DNA from: Carettochelys insculpta
Lineage: Eukaryota; Chordata; Testudines; Carettochelyidae
Direction: 5' to 3'
DNA: 64,000 nucleotides
NCBI RefSeq assembly: GCF_033958435.1
Contig: NC_134137.1
Location: 179,875,501-179,939,500 of the forward strand
Below are positions 35,401 through 46,640 of the stretch, one piece after another (the first letter of the stretch is position 1; each line of letters begins with the position of its first letter). The position numbers and the translations under genes are program-made. The notes beneath the pieces were generated by a model. That model was given only the letters and a program-made list of their open reading frames with translations, did not search any database and had not been told where the DNA came from.

Positions 35401-38400
35401 GTGACCGGCAGCGCCGCCCCGAGGGCCGGGTTCGCGGGAAGGGACTGCGCCTCACCACCGGGGTCCAAAGTCACCTCGACCGGGTCCGGCGGGTGCTGCC
35501 CCCTCTCGCCGCGAGTCCGGCCTGGGCGGCGGTTCCCGGACTCCTGGGTTCTCGTCTTGCGGGGCCACTCGACTGGGCGGGGGGCCTCGGGGAGAGCCGG
35601 GGGGCCTGGGCTCGCTCGGCCCCGCCCGGGGGTCGCCCAGCGAGCCGCCCTGGGACACGCCGGGTCTCGGCTGCTTTCCCCGATCCGCTTCCGCGGGGAG
35701 GCAACTCAACCTTAACGCGGTTCTCTCCTCCAGGTGCGCTTCTTCAGCACGTCCCTCGCCAGGCCCGCCTCGCAGCTGGTAAAGGTGCGCTCGCTTGCAC
35801 GCCCGTGCCCCATTTAAACGGGCTCCCCCTGCGTGTTTGTTCTGTATTCTTCTGCCCCTGCCCTGCTGTTCCCAGCAAGATGTGATAACCTTTTCCGCTG
35901 TCAGGTCCCCTTAACTTAGCCGCACAGGAGGCACAGGTGCGGTATTGTTAGTTCAATATCCGCAGGTTTGGCTGTATGCACGTAGTGTCACTTGCAAGAG
36001 CATCTGTGCCCCATTTAGCTGAAAGACTGCACTAAACTTAATTTGGAGCATAATCTTTCGTGGGCAAAGACCCGCTTCATCAGATGCATCTGATGAAGCG
36101 GGTCTTTGCCCACGAAAGCTTATGCTCCAAGATATGTGTTAGCCTGTAAGGTACCACAAGACTTCTTGTTGTTCTCAAAGCTACAGACTATCACGGCTAC
36201 CTCTCTGATACTGAATTTAATTGAGATGCTTTGTATAGAACAGGCTTAAACCTTTTGAGTAGCTGCTTGTAGCATGGTCTAGCAGCTTTACTCATTTGGG
36301 ATGCCTTAAAAATACCGAATATGTTGGTATTGTCAAACTGGCTATTTTTATTTTGAGTTTCTCCTTTATAGTTCTGATATGTGGGAGAATGTAATATCAG
36401 TATCTTATCACTGCCAGTCTTTTGGCAGTTCATTTTTGTTCCTTTCCTGCAAACTACCCATAGAGGTATCTCGCATGCACTGTCCTCCGATATAAGACAA
36501 GACAATAGATCCTTATTCTCAGTGCTGCCTCCTAACCCCATGGGGGTCTGTCCAGTGCAACACTGCAGCTCCACTGTAGTAGCAGCAGCAGTGGTAGAAA
36601 TGTTGTTTATTTCAAAACAGGAATTCCTATTAAAGGTGGTAAAAGCCTTTTGCCAGGGCTTCCTGCTTAGAGGTTTGAGTGCAACCAAGATGAGAGGCTC
36701 AATGTGAAGTTAAACTTGATGATTATACCAAAGACATCCCAAAGAACTGTTCAGAAAACCAAGTTAAATAGTGTGTTTACCAGTGTCAAGATTTTCAAGT
36801 GATTAGTAACTGCGTGTGATTATCTTAATACAATAATGGGCCCAGCCTCTCAGGGTGTTTGCTACTGTCTGAAAATCAAGCCCTTTCAAGATGGGCACCC
36901 AAAGTTACTGGTCTCTCTTGAAAATCATGATTTAGTGCAGTGGCATAATGTAGCAGCTGTCACACACTACCTGTTAGTTCCAATCAAAGTCCTGTTGAGT
37001 TTTCCAATAAAGTTGGGCAGAAAGGAAGCTGGTTCTTCTCTGTGAGAGCAAGGGATAGAAAAGAGAGCCCAGGTGTTCTGTTTGCCCAGAACTGAAGGAG
37101 AAAGATGGAAGAGAGGCTGTGGGGAATGTGCTATAAGGTGGGGACAAGAAGGCTGAGCCCCATGGTTGTATGGTGCTGAGTTTTTCTGGAAATTGTGTTG
37201 AGATGTACAGGTGGAACCTCTTTAGTCTGGCACCATCAGGACCTGACTGGTGCCAAAGGAGAGAATTTGCCAAACCATGGGGCTTGTTGTTTAGTAGCAT
37301 TACTAACACTTTCACTGCTTACTAGGCTTTTAGAAGACATTTAGGAGTAAATTACAGCTAAATAACAGCACAGGACGCTGAGAGCCAGGACTGGTGGCTA
37401 TAAACAAACTTTTTGGGACCATGGGGAAACTTGGCCACGCCTATGATAAGTGGTTATCCAGCTAAATAAAATAATGCTGGACCACAGATGTCGCTGGATG
37501 AGAGGTTCAGCCTGTACAGTAAATCTTTCTATTTCTCAATGGCTGAGAGACACTGTAACATACACATCGAGATGGCATTCTTCCCTCTGGATGTGGAGGC
37601 CTCAGGGGTTCAAGGAGAAAGACAGGTGTGCTGAGGAATTTGGGGTATGGTGCTAGAAGTCACTGGTGCCAGAGGGTCTGACCACAGGCAGGTAGTGAGT
37701 GAGTGTGTGCAGGTCCCTGTGCCCTTTTGTTTGTCATCCAAATAACACAGGTAGTTACACCCTTCATACAATCTAGCTCATGAATGTAATAAAAGAATCA
37801 ATAAAAATTCACTGGGATAACAAAAGGCTTTTAAAAACTCTTAGTTCGGAGAGGGATAGCTCATTGGTTTGAGCATTGGCCTTGTAAACCCAGGGTTGTG
37901 AGTTCCATCCTTGAGGCATCCATTTAGGGGTCTGGGGCAAATAAATTAAAAAAAACTTGTTAGGGGTGGTGCTTGGACTTGCCAAGAAGGCAGGGGACTG
38001 ATGACCTCTTGAGGTGCCTTCCAGCTCTGTGAGATATGTATATCTCCATATAGGCTGCCTACACTACAGAGATTTTTTAAAAGAAGCTATTCCAGAAGAT
38101 CTCTTCCAAAACAATTTCTTTTGAAAGAGAGCATCCACGCACAAAAGCAGATCAAAAGAGCGATCTGGTCTTTCGAAAGAGAGCATCCACACAGCCCCAC
38201 TCCTTTGAAAGAAAGGGCCAGGGATCAAAAATGAAGACTGTCCTTTCTAAAGAAGGGCCTTGCAGAGCATCTACACATGTTTTCTTTCGAAAGAAGCTTT
38301 CAAAAAGGGGCGCGCTTCCTGAAACGGGAAAGGAAGAGAGATTTCAAAAGAATGTTTCTTGTGTGTAGACGCTCCTTGGGCTCTTTTAAAAGAGCCCCCT

Positions 38401-41400
38401 TCTTTTGAAAAAATCTTTGGAAAGAACTTGCTAGTGTAGACGCAGCAATGTAATTTTACACTTGTGGTAGGTCCAAACTCCCCCCATGTCCCCATGGAAA
38501 GTTGTTCATTTCTAGATGGTAAGCTTGCTCTGAGTTAATAACCTTCTCCAGCATTAGGAGTCAGTCATTTGACTTTTCTGTTTTTAAGCCTCCGATCCAG
38601 GTATATGGAATGGAAGGTCGCTATGCTACTGCTCTCTACTCTGCTGCTTCTAAGCAAAAGAAACTGGACCAGATAGAAAAGGAACTTAGTCGAGTATCGG
38701 TATGTAGGCCTTGTACAGTTAGTTCTCTGAAAAATAATTAAAATTAAGCTATAAATGTTGTGGAACTGTGGTTTTTATACTGTTCCCCCTCTTCAGTTAT
38801 GGACAAGACATTTCTCGGTCTGTAGCAAATCCTGAACATTGCACATTTAAAAATATCACATTTTTATATAAAACTCTTAGTATTAAATACATGCAGGTGC
38901 TCTTTTGCTTTAGTTCTCAACACTGACTTTTGTCTTAATAAAAATGTTTAGCCCTGTTTGAAAGAGGATTATGTTAATACAAACTAGGTACCTTTTTAGC
39001 TTGTTCCAGCAATGTTCCTGTGAGGCAGCTAGAGAACATTTAGATGTGTTCTGCAATTCACAGCCTTGTAGACAGTGTAGATGTAGCCTTTGTGGGGTTT
39101 GGGGTATTTTTTTAGTCTACACTTATTTTCATATTTGCTTATTATTTTCACTTCCTAGATTTTTGGCTCCTGGGGGCAGGTCTACACTAAAAAGGCTGCA
39201 GCTCTGCCACTGTAGTGCTTTCTTGAAGACACTATGCTGATGGAAGAGAAATCTTCCATCAGCATAGTTAATCCACTTCTGCAAGGGCTGGTAGCTGTGT
39301 TGGTGGAAGGAACTCTCTTGCTGACACAGTACTGCCTACATGGGCACTTAGATTAGTATAATTATGTTCCTTAGGGGGCATGGATTATTCACACCTCTGA
39401 GCAATGCAATTATAATGCAGTAATTGCATAACGGAGACCAGGTCTGGAATTTTTCATCATATTCTTCTGTGCTTTGTGTATGGGGGAATTTTCTTCTTTC
39501 AGCTGTAGCTCAGTAAATTAGGAAAGCTATATAAGGAGCTTTTTATTAGAATTGTAGAGGTTTCTACTCTTTGATCCTTTCCATGTTTCTTACATTTAGT
39601 TAATGTAAGCCTGTGCATCTGCTGAGGATGTGTGCATAAAAGTGGGTAACAGAGTTTTGTTAGTGATCATGTCCTGTGTTTTATCATTTTAGACACTTCT
39701 GAAGGACCCCAAATTGTCTAGTGTTGTCCTGAATCCTCATGTGAAGAGTGTAATTAAAGAAAAAACTGTAAATGATGCTTTAGTAAAAGAAAAGTTATCT
39801 CCAATCACTATCAATTTTATGAGTAAGTAGTCAGTGATAACTAAAGTCTGAGCATTACACTAGCAAATGCTGTTAATTTTTCACGGGCAAACCTACTTGC
39901 TTTGTCTCCTTTTTGTTAGTGTCCTGTAAAAGGAAACTACGGAAGCATTTTGGTACTTGCTGCAGTTGCTCTACTGCAGTCTTATTTCAGTTTGTATTCA
40001 AATACTTTTTAATATATCCTTATTTTAACCACTGAACGATCTTTTTCCAGAATTGCTTGCTGAAAACGGTCGCTTGCAACAGACTCCTGGTGTAATTTCT
40101 GCTTTTGGAAAGATCATGAGTGCATACCGTGGAGAAGTGCTCTGCTCAGTCACCACTGCTAATGTAAGTTAGAAACATAAGAATTGCAGGACTGGCTTAT
40201 TTGGTGACCATCAATATTTTTTGCTTATTTGCTCTCAACAGCCTGAACAAGTTGAGCTTGGCGGTGTTTTGAGAAATGAGCAGACCTGCATTTTCACTCA
40301 TTCCTGAATGAAAGTCACTTACACACAGCTTCACATCCTCAGCAACCATTAACTAGGAAACAACTTGTTGCATGCTTTTTTCCTTAATTGACTTCAGCTG
40401 TTTCCCACCAAGTATATAATTAACCAGGAGCTGTATGGGGCTGAGCAAAACCAGAGGAGGAATTTCTCAATAGTAGTAAGCAAACCTGCTCCTTTTGTTC
40501 TTGGTGTGCCTGAAATGGAAGTGAGAATCTATTCAAATTTTGAATCTCAGGTTGGAAGGCCAGTGCATCTTACATTTTCATCTACAGGTCACTGTCACTA
40601 GCTTGTTTCCTGGGCAGAAACTACAGGTCATATATTGCTGGTCTGGCACCCTTGGGACCAGACTGTTTTCAAACAAGGGAATTTCTTGGACCAGGGTGGG
40701 TCCTGCCTTACCTGTTACTACCTCAAAGTGGTTGTTGCTTTAGCCCCTCCTCTACCTTGGGTATTAATTTTGGAGATAGAAAATTAAGGTATTTAGCACA
40801 TTAGATCAGAGTTTCCTAAAGTGTGGTACTCAAAAGAATTTCAAGAGATATTTGGCAGAAAATAAAAAATCAGGAGATCAGCACTGGGAGAGGGGGTATG
40901 CTGATAAGGCTGAAGTCCCAACAGGGGTATGTGAATGTTTGAATTTTGGGAAACATACTGCATTAGTTATTTAAGTGCAGCCTATCATTTACTGTAGTTT
41001 TTTTTTCCCCAAGCCCTTGGATCAGGCCAGCCTTACTGAATTAAAAACGGCTTTGAGTGGCTTCTTGGCTAAAGGAGAAATTTTGAAGTTGGAGACCAAG
41101 GTAAGAACTAATGACTTATGAATAAATCTCAGAGTTAATCAGCTTCTATAACAGGCAGAGCTGAGCTACAGGCTTCTGTTGTAAATATTCTTCTTCATTT
41201 AGTCTCACTTGAGCTAGTGACAGTCAATATCAATATTAAACTCTGCTTTTGATTATAAATCAGTGGCATTTTTAATAACAAATTTGCATCAATCACAATA
41301 ACTGCAAGCACTAGCTTGCTGTTTGACAGCTTTTTCTTTACGACGTAGAAAAAGTTAACAATGGACTACGTGGCCAGTGGAAGTTAATTTAAACTCTTTT

Positions 41401-41526
41401 CCTTCTTCCTAGACTGATTCCTCAATCCTAGGTGGAATGATTGTCAGCATTGGTGATAAATATGTTGACATGTCAACAAAATCCAAGATTCAGAAACTGA
41501 CTAGAATCATGAAAGATGCTGTTTAA
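35371..41526 (+). CDS. ATP5PO: ATP synthase peripheral stalk subunit OSCP (mitochondrial), complete, 7 coding exons
   Basis: OSCP sits on top of the F1 head in the mitochondrial matrix and joins it to the peripheral stalk, so that rotation is converted into ATP synthesis. Coding exons: 35,371-35,400; 35,734-35,784; 38,589-38,699; 39,693-39,822; 40,051-40,163; 41,014-41,100; 41,413-41,526 (with TAA). Every intron begins GT and ends AG, and phases join cleanly. The predicted protein is 211 residues; human OSCP is 213. The N-terminus ([20 protein letters not shown]) is basic and Ser-rich like a mitochondrial presequence. Hallmarks follow: [33 protein letters not shown] and the C-terminal [18 protein letters not shown] chose the first ATG because it keeps the presequence and lies in a good context (gacgATGG). 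Intron 2 is long and full of mobile elements. The neighbour is ITSN1, tail to tail, as in mammals. Confidence 0.97.
35734..35784 (+). CDS. ATP5PO: ATP5PO coding exon 2
   Basis: Encodes [17 protein letters not shown] after a ctctcctccag acceptor; donor gtgcgc. Contains the R-F-F-S-type presequence cleavage neighbourhood. Confidence 0.93.
36043..36212 (+). repeat. Fold-back repeat with an 88-bp near-perfect palindrome, in ATP5PO intron 2
   Basis: 36,043-36,130 is a palindrome centred on GATGCATC with 44-base arms and a single mismatch ('cataatcttt' against 'cataagcttt'). The right arm continues as a normal family copy: 'tgttagcctgtaaggtacca', 'caagacttcttgttgttctc', 'cggctacctctctgatac'. The left arm is an inverted partial copy of the family's 5' part. 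No sequence separates the arms. Confidence 0.9.
37208..37514 (+). mobile_element. Mariner/Tigger-like non-autonomous element, copy 2
   Basis: Starts 'caggtggaacctctttagtc' and ends 'gagaggttcagcctg', with imperfect terminal inverted repeats and TA on both sides. Same orientation and body as the copy at 21,835-22,158. Lies in ATP5PO intron 2. Confidence 0.85.
37851..38046 (+). mobile_element. Cry-type tRNA-derived SINE (turtle), + strand
   Basis: The 5' part is tRNA-like: box A at 37,857-37,867 (TAGCTCATTGG) and a box B-like site near 37,899-37,910 (GAGTTCCATCC). The downstream part 'gatgacctcttgaggtgcct' and 'ccagctctgtgag' is the CR1-derived tail typical of tortoise pol III SINEs. In ATP5PO intron 2. 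This is an interspersed repeat, not a working tRNA gene. Confidence 0.85.
38054..38446 (+). mobile_element. Harbinger-type MITE in ATP5PO intron 2
   Basis: Begins 'gctgcctacactacagagat' and ends 'ctagtgtagacgcagc', forming terminal inverted repeats. It carries repeated CTTTTGAAAG and GAAAGAGAGCATCCACAC words. It aligns in reverse to 23,899-24,341 and shares end motifs with Harbinger copies A and B, which could have supplied transposase. Confidence 0.85.
38589..38699 (+). CDS. ATP5PO: ATP5PO coding exon 3
   Basis: Encodes 37 residues from [20 protein letters not shown] to KELSRVS; acceptor tttttaag, donor gtatgt. This is the most conserved N-terminal helix region of OSCP. Confidence 0.96.
39175..39450. 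mobile_element. Harbinger-type MITE fragment in ATP5PO intron 3, with hairpin
   Basis: Starts near 'ggcaggtctacactaaaaag' and ends near 'gagaccaggtctgg'. Inside, 39,231-39,247 and 39,252-39,268 are perfect 17-base complementary arms around a GAAA loop. The ends are degenerate. Confidence 0.6.
39693..39822 (+). CDS. ATP5PO: ATP5PO coding exon 4
   Basis: Encodes [20 protein letters not shown] through SPITINFM and leaves one base of a split lysine codon; donor gtaagt. Confidence 0.95.
40051..40163 (+). CDS. ATP5PO: ATP5PO coding exon 5
   Basis: Completes the split lysine and continues [20 protein letters not shown] to CSVTTAN; acceptor ctttttccag, donor gtaagt. Confidence 0.96.
40165..40240 (+). 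repeat. Fragment of a common turtle repeat (low confidence)
   Basis: 'agaaacataagaattgcagg' then 'actggctta' resembles the start of a widespread reptile repeat that normally reads agaacataagaacggccata, ctgggtcaga. Only this short stretch is recognisable, in ATP5PO intron 5. Confidence 0.4.
41014..41100 (+). CDS. ATP5PO: ATP5PO coding exon 6
   Basis: Encodes [20 protein letters not shown] and GEILKLETK; long pyrimidine tract before the acceptor, donor gtaaga. Confidence 0.95.
41413..41526 (+). CDS. ATP5PO: ATP5PO coding exon 7 with stop
   Basis: Encodes [20 protein letters not shown] to [10 protein letters not shown] and the TAA stop at 41,524-41,526. Confidence 0.97.
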   Translation, partial: TDSSILGGMIVSIGDKYVDMSTKSKIQKLTRIMKDAV

Positions 41527-41566
41527 ACATCTTACACAGTGTGAAATCTGTCTGTTATATGGAAAC

Positions 41567-41572
41567 AATAAA
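41567..41572 (+). terminator. ATP5PO poly(A) signal
   Basis: AATAAA 41 bases after the stop, giving a short 3' UTR typical of an abundant housekeeping mRNA. Confidence 0.85.
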
Positions 41573-44500
41573 CTCTTTCTCCTTCAATAGCCTATAGTAT
41601 TTGCTTATTTAGCATAGTGTTTAATGTAGCAATACAGCCTTATGAGCATCAGCCTCTCCAGAATTAGTGTGTAAGTCTTGGTTTGGAAAATGAGCTTGAC
41701 TTGAGTACAGCTGTGTAACTCTCAAGGCAATTTGGAGTGTTTTCTGTGAAAGTTGAGTTGCACTGTTATGTATTGCTCCTGTTTTTTAATCCAGAAACAG
41801 CACTACAGGCATAAATGCCAACAGGTTAAATTTGCTGTTGCACAAGTCCAGTCTGTGTTCAAGGAGTGAACAGTAATGCTTAAACTGCCATTAGCTCATA
41901 AAACATGATTGTCGTGCAGCTGATGGAATGTTAAATAAGGGCCCCTGTTAGCAATGAGTGGTCCCAACAGCCTACATTATACATGTTGTCTATTCAACTA
42001 CTTACTGTACAGTTGTCTAAAAATCTGAGCTGCTGCATTTACTGACACTTCCCACTTAAATATACCCCTTTAAATAGTCAAAATCAAGATTAAAAAAATT
42101 AACTCAGCTTTTTTTAAATAGTTGTGGATTTTTGGAAGGTAAACCTATTTTTATTTCAGTAATGAACTTGTTTTGGAAACAAACTTTAAGAAAACAAGGA
42201 ACTGGCAATACTACTGGGTTTATTGCAGATGTGTTAATGTTTACTGCAACCACATCTGCTCTCTTTTCCTATTTAAATAAAAGGACAAGTGGTAATAACA
42301 TGATTTAATGTTTGGAGAGACAGGATTTAGTTCTCAGAGGGGCTGCCTCTACAGTACATTGTGCTTTTGGAAGTGGAATGCAAATGAAGCACTGATTTAC
42401 AAATCTGATGCTTCACTTGTATAATCATGTGAGATTGCATGTCTAAAAGCCAAAACAGCCATGTAGGTGAGATTTCTTGCAGAAAAGCCCCCCATTTTCG
42501 AAAGAACCCTTCCTATTTTGTTTCAACATTCCGAGGTCACACACTGCTTAAAGTGCTGCATTTCATGAGGCAAGGGTTCAAGCTATATGTTGAAGGAGCC
42601 CCTTTTTCCCTGCAGTAAGTGCCAGTGACAAATCCGGAACCAGCCATGTCTAGCGATTACTTAGAATAAAGTAAAGAAAGAGGGGGACAGATGAATCAGT
42701 ACTAACTGGGATCCCATCACCACACTAAATGTAGTTTAGGAGTAAACAAAGGATGAGAATTGGGGATTCTATGAGCACTACTACTGTTAGGGTGTTTTGA
42801 AATTGCAACCTCTGTCAACTTCCATGTCTCAGAGGTGCTGGGACTCTTTGTGTTTATAAAGATCTGAAAACGTTGACTTAAGTATGCTGTATGTGCCAAA
42901 AGTTAATAAAAAAAAAAAATTCTATTACTATGGTGTAAGTCTTTACCCAAAAATATTTAATGACAGTTAAGCTTTTCTACATACACAATTCATTGTTAAA
43001 AAATTAGGTTTATTCTTCCATACTTTCATTTACACAAGTACAGTTTAATGTGTCAAACAAGCGTAGACTTACTTGCAGTGTTTAATTTTACCCAGTACAA
43101 GAAGGGAAGTGGATGTAATTTGTACAGAAGGATTACTTTTTAAAGAACTGATTTACTGACGTAGTTCAAACTATAACTTAACCAAGGAGAAACATCCCTT
43201 TATAAAATATTCATTTAAGCACATTTGATAGGGACACCACTGATCCTTTATATTATGAAATCAGTTATTTTCCATTATAGACTGTTAAATAGTTGACAAA
43301 GTCTTTACAGCAGGGAAAAGATACTGAACTGATACTTAAATTAACAGCACTTTATTTTTGGAAAAAATTTATCTGGCTGAGACTAATATGCGTACCACAC
43401 ATTTTATAATGCTTAAGAACTTGTAGGCTCCTATGAAGAATACACTACATCCTTTTAAAAAGGGAACTAAACAGTACTATTTGGCAACAAACAGCGCACC
43501 AGCAAGTGTGTTCTCCATTTTATGCATTAATGTTGGGGAAAAAATACAGGATTACCTTTTTCAACAACCTACAACCATAAATAAAAAATATCCATGATGA
43601 AGCCTAAACATTTTAGAGCTAAATTCCTTTTCTGTTAACTGAAAAATAGAGCAGGGTTTAGGGGCTGGCAACCAAAATAACAAGAACTACCATTTTTTAA
43701 ATTCAGTGTGTGTGTAAAAAAAAAAACACTGAATTCACTAGCCATAATTCTTGTGAATACAAAACAGTCCTTATTAAATAATGCCATACCAGACCTTTTG
43801 TAACCCCTATTTTAAGAACAGCACCCAGTGATTTGTAATGCATTACCTGTTTACTGCAAGATGTTTGCAAACTTCACGTGTTCTCAAGGTTTCATTTTTT
43901 TGCTGTTGGCAACTTTCTCACTGCAAGTGAAACAAAGGGAGCCCAGGCAAACTGGATATAAATGCAAAGGATTGGGTCCATTCAGTTTGAAATTGTTTTC
44001 ATCTTCAGTTTTCCTCTTTGAAGCCATTCCAACCCCCCTTTAATTATGCCAATTTTATTTCAAATTTAATTTTTCTTTCTTAAATGCTTGTTGCCCTTCA
44101 CAGCAGGAATGCCACAAGCTTCCTTTTCCTTTCCAAAAATCAAGACTTTATTAGTAACATGATCCAAACACAATGTCATATTCCACAATGCACTGCAGAT
44201 ATTAAAGGGGGGGCGTTATCCAGCATTTCAAGATCTCATATTGTTTGCTATTTAGATATGATTTATTCAATTTTGGGCATATAGACATTTGCCGTTTATC
44301 AAAATCACAAGTTTTTTTTTTTAACTTTGTAATTATAGTATCAGGTGCCACAAAGACGTCTTTAAAGAGCTGTGCGCACCTCCAGAAGCACAGGTTGCAG
44401 ACCCCCAGACTCGGGTGTTCTGTAGACTCTATTAATAACTGAGTATTCCAAAAAGCATCTACCCTTTGTTAACAGTAAACCAGTTAGGGAAGAACTTTAA

Positions 44501-46640
44501 TACTGCAGATGCACTTTATTTTTTCTACTGTATTTCCATTTATTTGTTACAGGCCAAAATTATCATGGAAAATTTTATTATATTTAAATGCTATTACTAG
44601 TAAGAAAATATCTACAAATTGCCTCACGTTCAGCTAAAACCTGTCTTCCTAGTCAGCAAACTGGCCTCATGAGAGGATGCAATTTTTTTCAAGTCAAGAG
44701 AAGGTTGGCCTGTAATTTATTAAGGATGACAATGCATCCCTATGTAGGTCAGCTCAGGCTTGTGCCCCACTGCAACTGGATACAAGTAGTGCATCAGGCT
44801 GGTTGCTGAGTTTCAGCCCAGGCATACATTTCATTGTTGGTTCTCTGTGCACCACAAAGTGTGAAGGTTGGGGGGCTATTGTGAAAGCAGCAGCACCTAT
44901 GCCTGAGTCAGGAAACAAACCTGTATTTGTGGCGGAAGCCCAGCTCTGGCATCTAATGAGACCTGCCTGGAATGCCACGGCTGAGCCGTCAGTGTCCACT
45001 GAACGTTCCAAAGGAGTCCTCAAGACACAACAATAAGGGAAGGGATGCTTGGACTAAACGGGAAATCAGAGCATACTAGGGAGCTGTAGCCTGCATTAGC
45101 ACCGCCTAGGTGGTGCACATCATGCTAGCATGCTGTGGTCTGCCACCCCAGCTAGAAAACCCCTTGGTAGCAGCAAAAAAACACGGACCAGGCATAAGGA
45201 ACGGTTAAAATACTCTGATTAAACACCTTTCCCCAGCACTAAAAATGACTGACGTGAAAGCCAACGAACAGCAGATTGAAATTTCAGATGCAGTAGCTAG
45301 TCAATACTTGGGAAGTTTACAACAAGTCTGTGGTCAAAATGCTGCAACAAAGTGGGTGCAGGTAGTGCTGGGAGCTTCTCTGTAACATTTTTTGATCAAG
45401 AAGTAGTGAAAATATCAGACTTCAGTGGCACTACTGCTGCATCTCCAATCCTTTAGCCATAGTAGGAGACTAACCACAGATCATGGGTGAAAAGAACCCT
45501 TTAATTTCCAATCTGTTTTCTTAAGCTGTGACCATATTTCTTCCCTTTCATATGATGCTGCCATCCTCATCTGTGCCTATTACAACATTCAGTAACTGCC
45601 GTCTTAGTATCAGACTACTGGTCAAATAACAATTCCATTTTATTCACATGATGTTTTGAGGTTCTAGAATTGAATGCACAATGCGCTTTTTTATAGCTTA
45701 AATAAAGTGCAAGGAACTAAGTTGCTTGCAAGCCCAGCAAAACCTCTTCTAATTACTAAGTGAAGCAACTATGCTAGTTTAACATGGTTCTATTACACCT
45801 TTTTACGTACTTACGTTACAGCCTAAAAGCAGCTTTATGTATACAGAGAAATAATCTCTCAAAAACAATTAACACTTTTGCAATATTTGACAGTACAGCT
45901 ATGTTATAGTGTGTACACATATAGTCACGTGCCAGTGTATGTATGTGGTTACATTGAAACAGCTGTGTACATGGATGCCCGTGAACAAAAGCCACATTTC
46001 ATGGGGAATGCATACAGAGCATAAACCACTCCAAACTAAGGCAATTAGTCCCAATGACCAACTTTTCTGGGGTTCTGAGGTATTGCTGGGTAGCGTAGCA
46101 GATTGAAATTCCACAGTGGCGCACATTGCAATATGGGAATGACTTTAGTCATGCTGGGAAAGTCCATATTTGTTACCTCCCAATTTAGAAAATGTATTTA
46201 ACATTACAAAAGTTGTATTAAACATAATCATTATTTTCCCATAATGCTACTCACATGTAATAAAATGCAGGCTTTGGGGAGGTAAAACTTGTAAAAAATG
46301 AACATTCAAAAGCCAGTCCTCATAAAAGTGCATGTGGATAAAATATGTAATTAAGTACATGTAGCAAACACTTCTGTAGTGCTTAAAGCAGGCATTTAGC
46401 TTATTATCAGTACAATAACTTGGTGTCTCATTCAAGATGCCTGCGTCAGGTCACAGATGTCATGCCACCTTTTGGAATAGTCCGGCTTTACATCATCAAA
46501 TATAGAGTGCATTTGAATCCTGAATCAACTTACAAAATTGTTTATTTCATTATTTTAAAAATACATTGCTGAAGATTTCAGTTACGATTGGCACGATAAA
46601 CAAAATGCTGTAGCATGCAGTGATGACAAACTAAATGAAT
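41573..46640 (-). other. Gene-tail region, possible distal ITSN1 3' UTR
   Basis: No open frame here is recognisable. Between 42,960 and 46,640 the sequence is AT-rich and unusually free of the mobile elements that crowd the rest of the window, as a conserved long 3' UTR would be. On the - strand an AATAAA lies at 43,014-43,009 and could end an ITSN1 transcript. A Harbinger-like fragment ('ggctgcctctacagtacatt') starts at 42,341. That this is ITSN1 UTR is inference only; RNA evidence is needed to decide. Confidence 0.35.

Larger units (their letters stand above)
34880..35730 (+). promoter_or_regulatory. CpG-island promoter of ATP5PO
   Basis: CG dinucleotides become frequent from about 34,880 and remain so through exon 1 and early intron 1. 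This contrasts sharply with the CpG-poor surroundings. No TATA box is placed near the start codon, as is usual for housekeeping genes of oxidative phosphorylation. Individual motifs are listed separately. Confidence 0.85.

Noticed and set aside
35022..35709. Antisense open frames across the ATP5PO CpG island
   Set aside because: High GC removes stop codons by chance. No splice structure or homology supports an antisense gene.
35371..35715. A 114-codon open frame starting at the ATP5PO start codon
   Set aside because: Only the first ten codons are exon 1; the rest reads through the splice donor into the GC-rich first intron.
37851..37925. tRNA-like sequence with box A and box B
   Set aside because: The downstream body and CR1-like tail show it is the head of a Cry SINE, and the cloverleaf is degenerate; not a tRNA gene.
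44754..45036. Overlapping frames of 89 (-) and 77 (+) codons
   Set aside because: No homology I can recognise, no splice context, and they overlap on opposite strands; more likely non-coding or UTR sequence.
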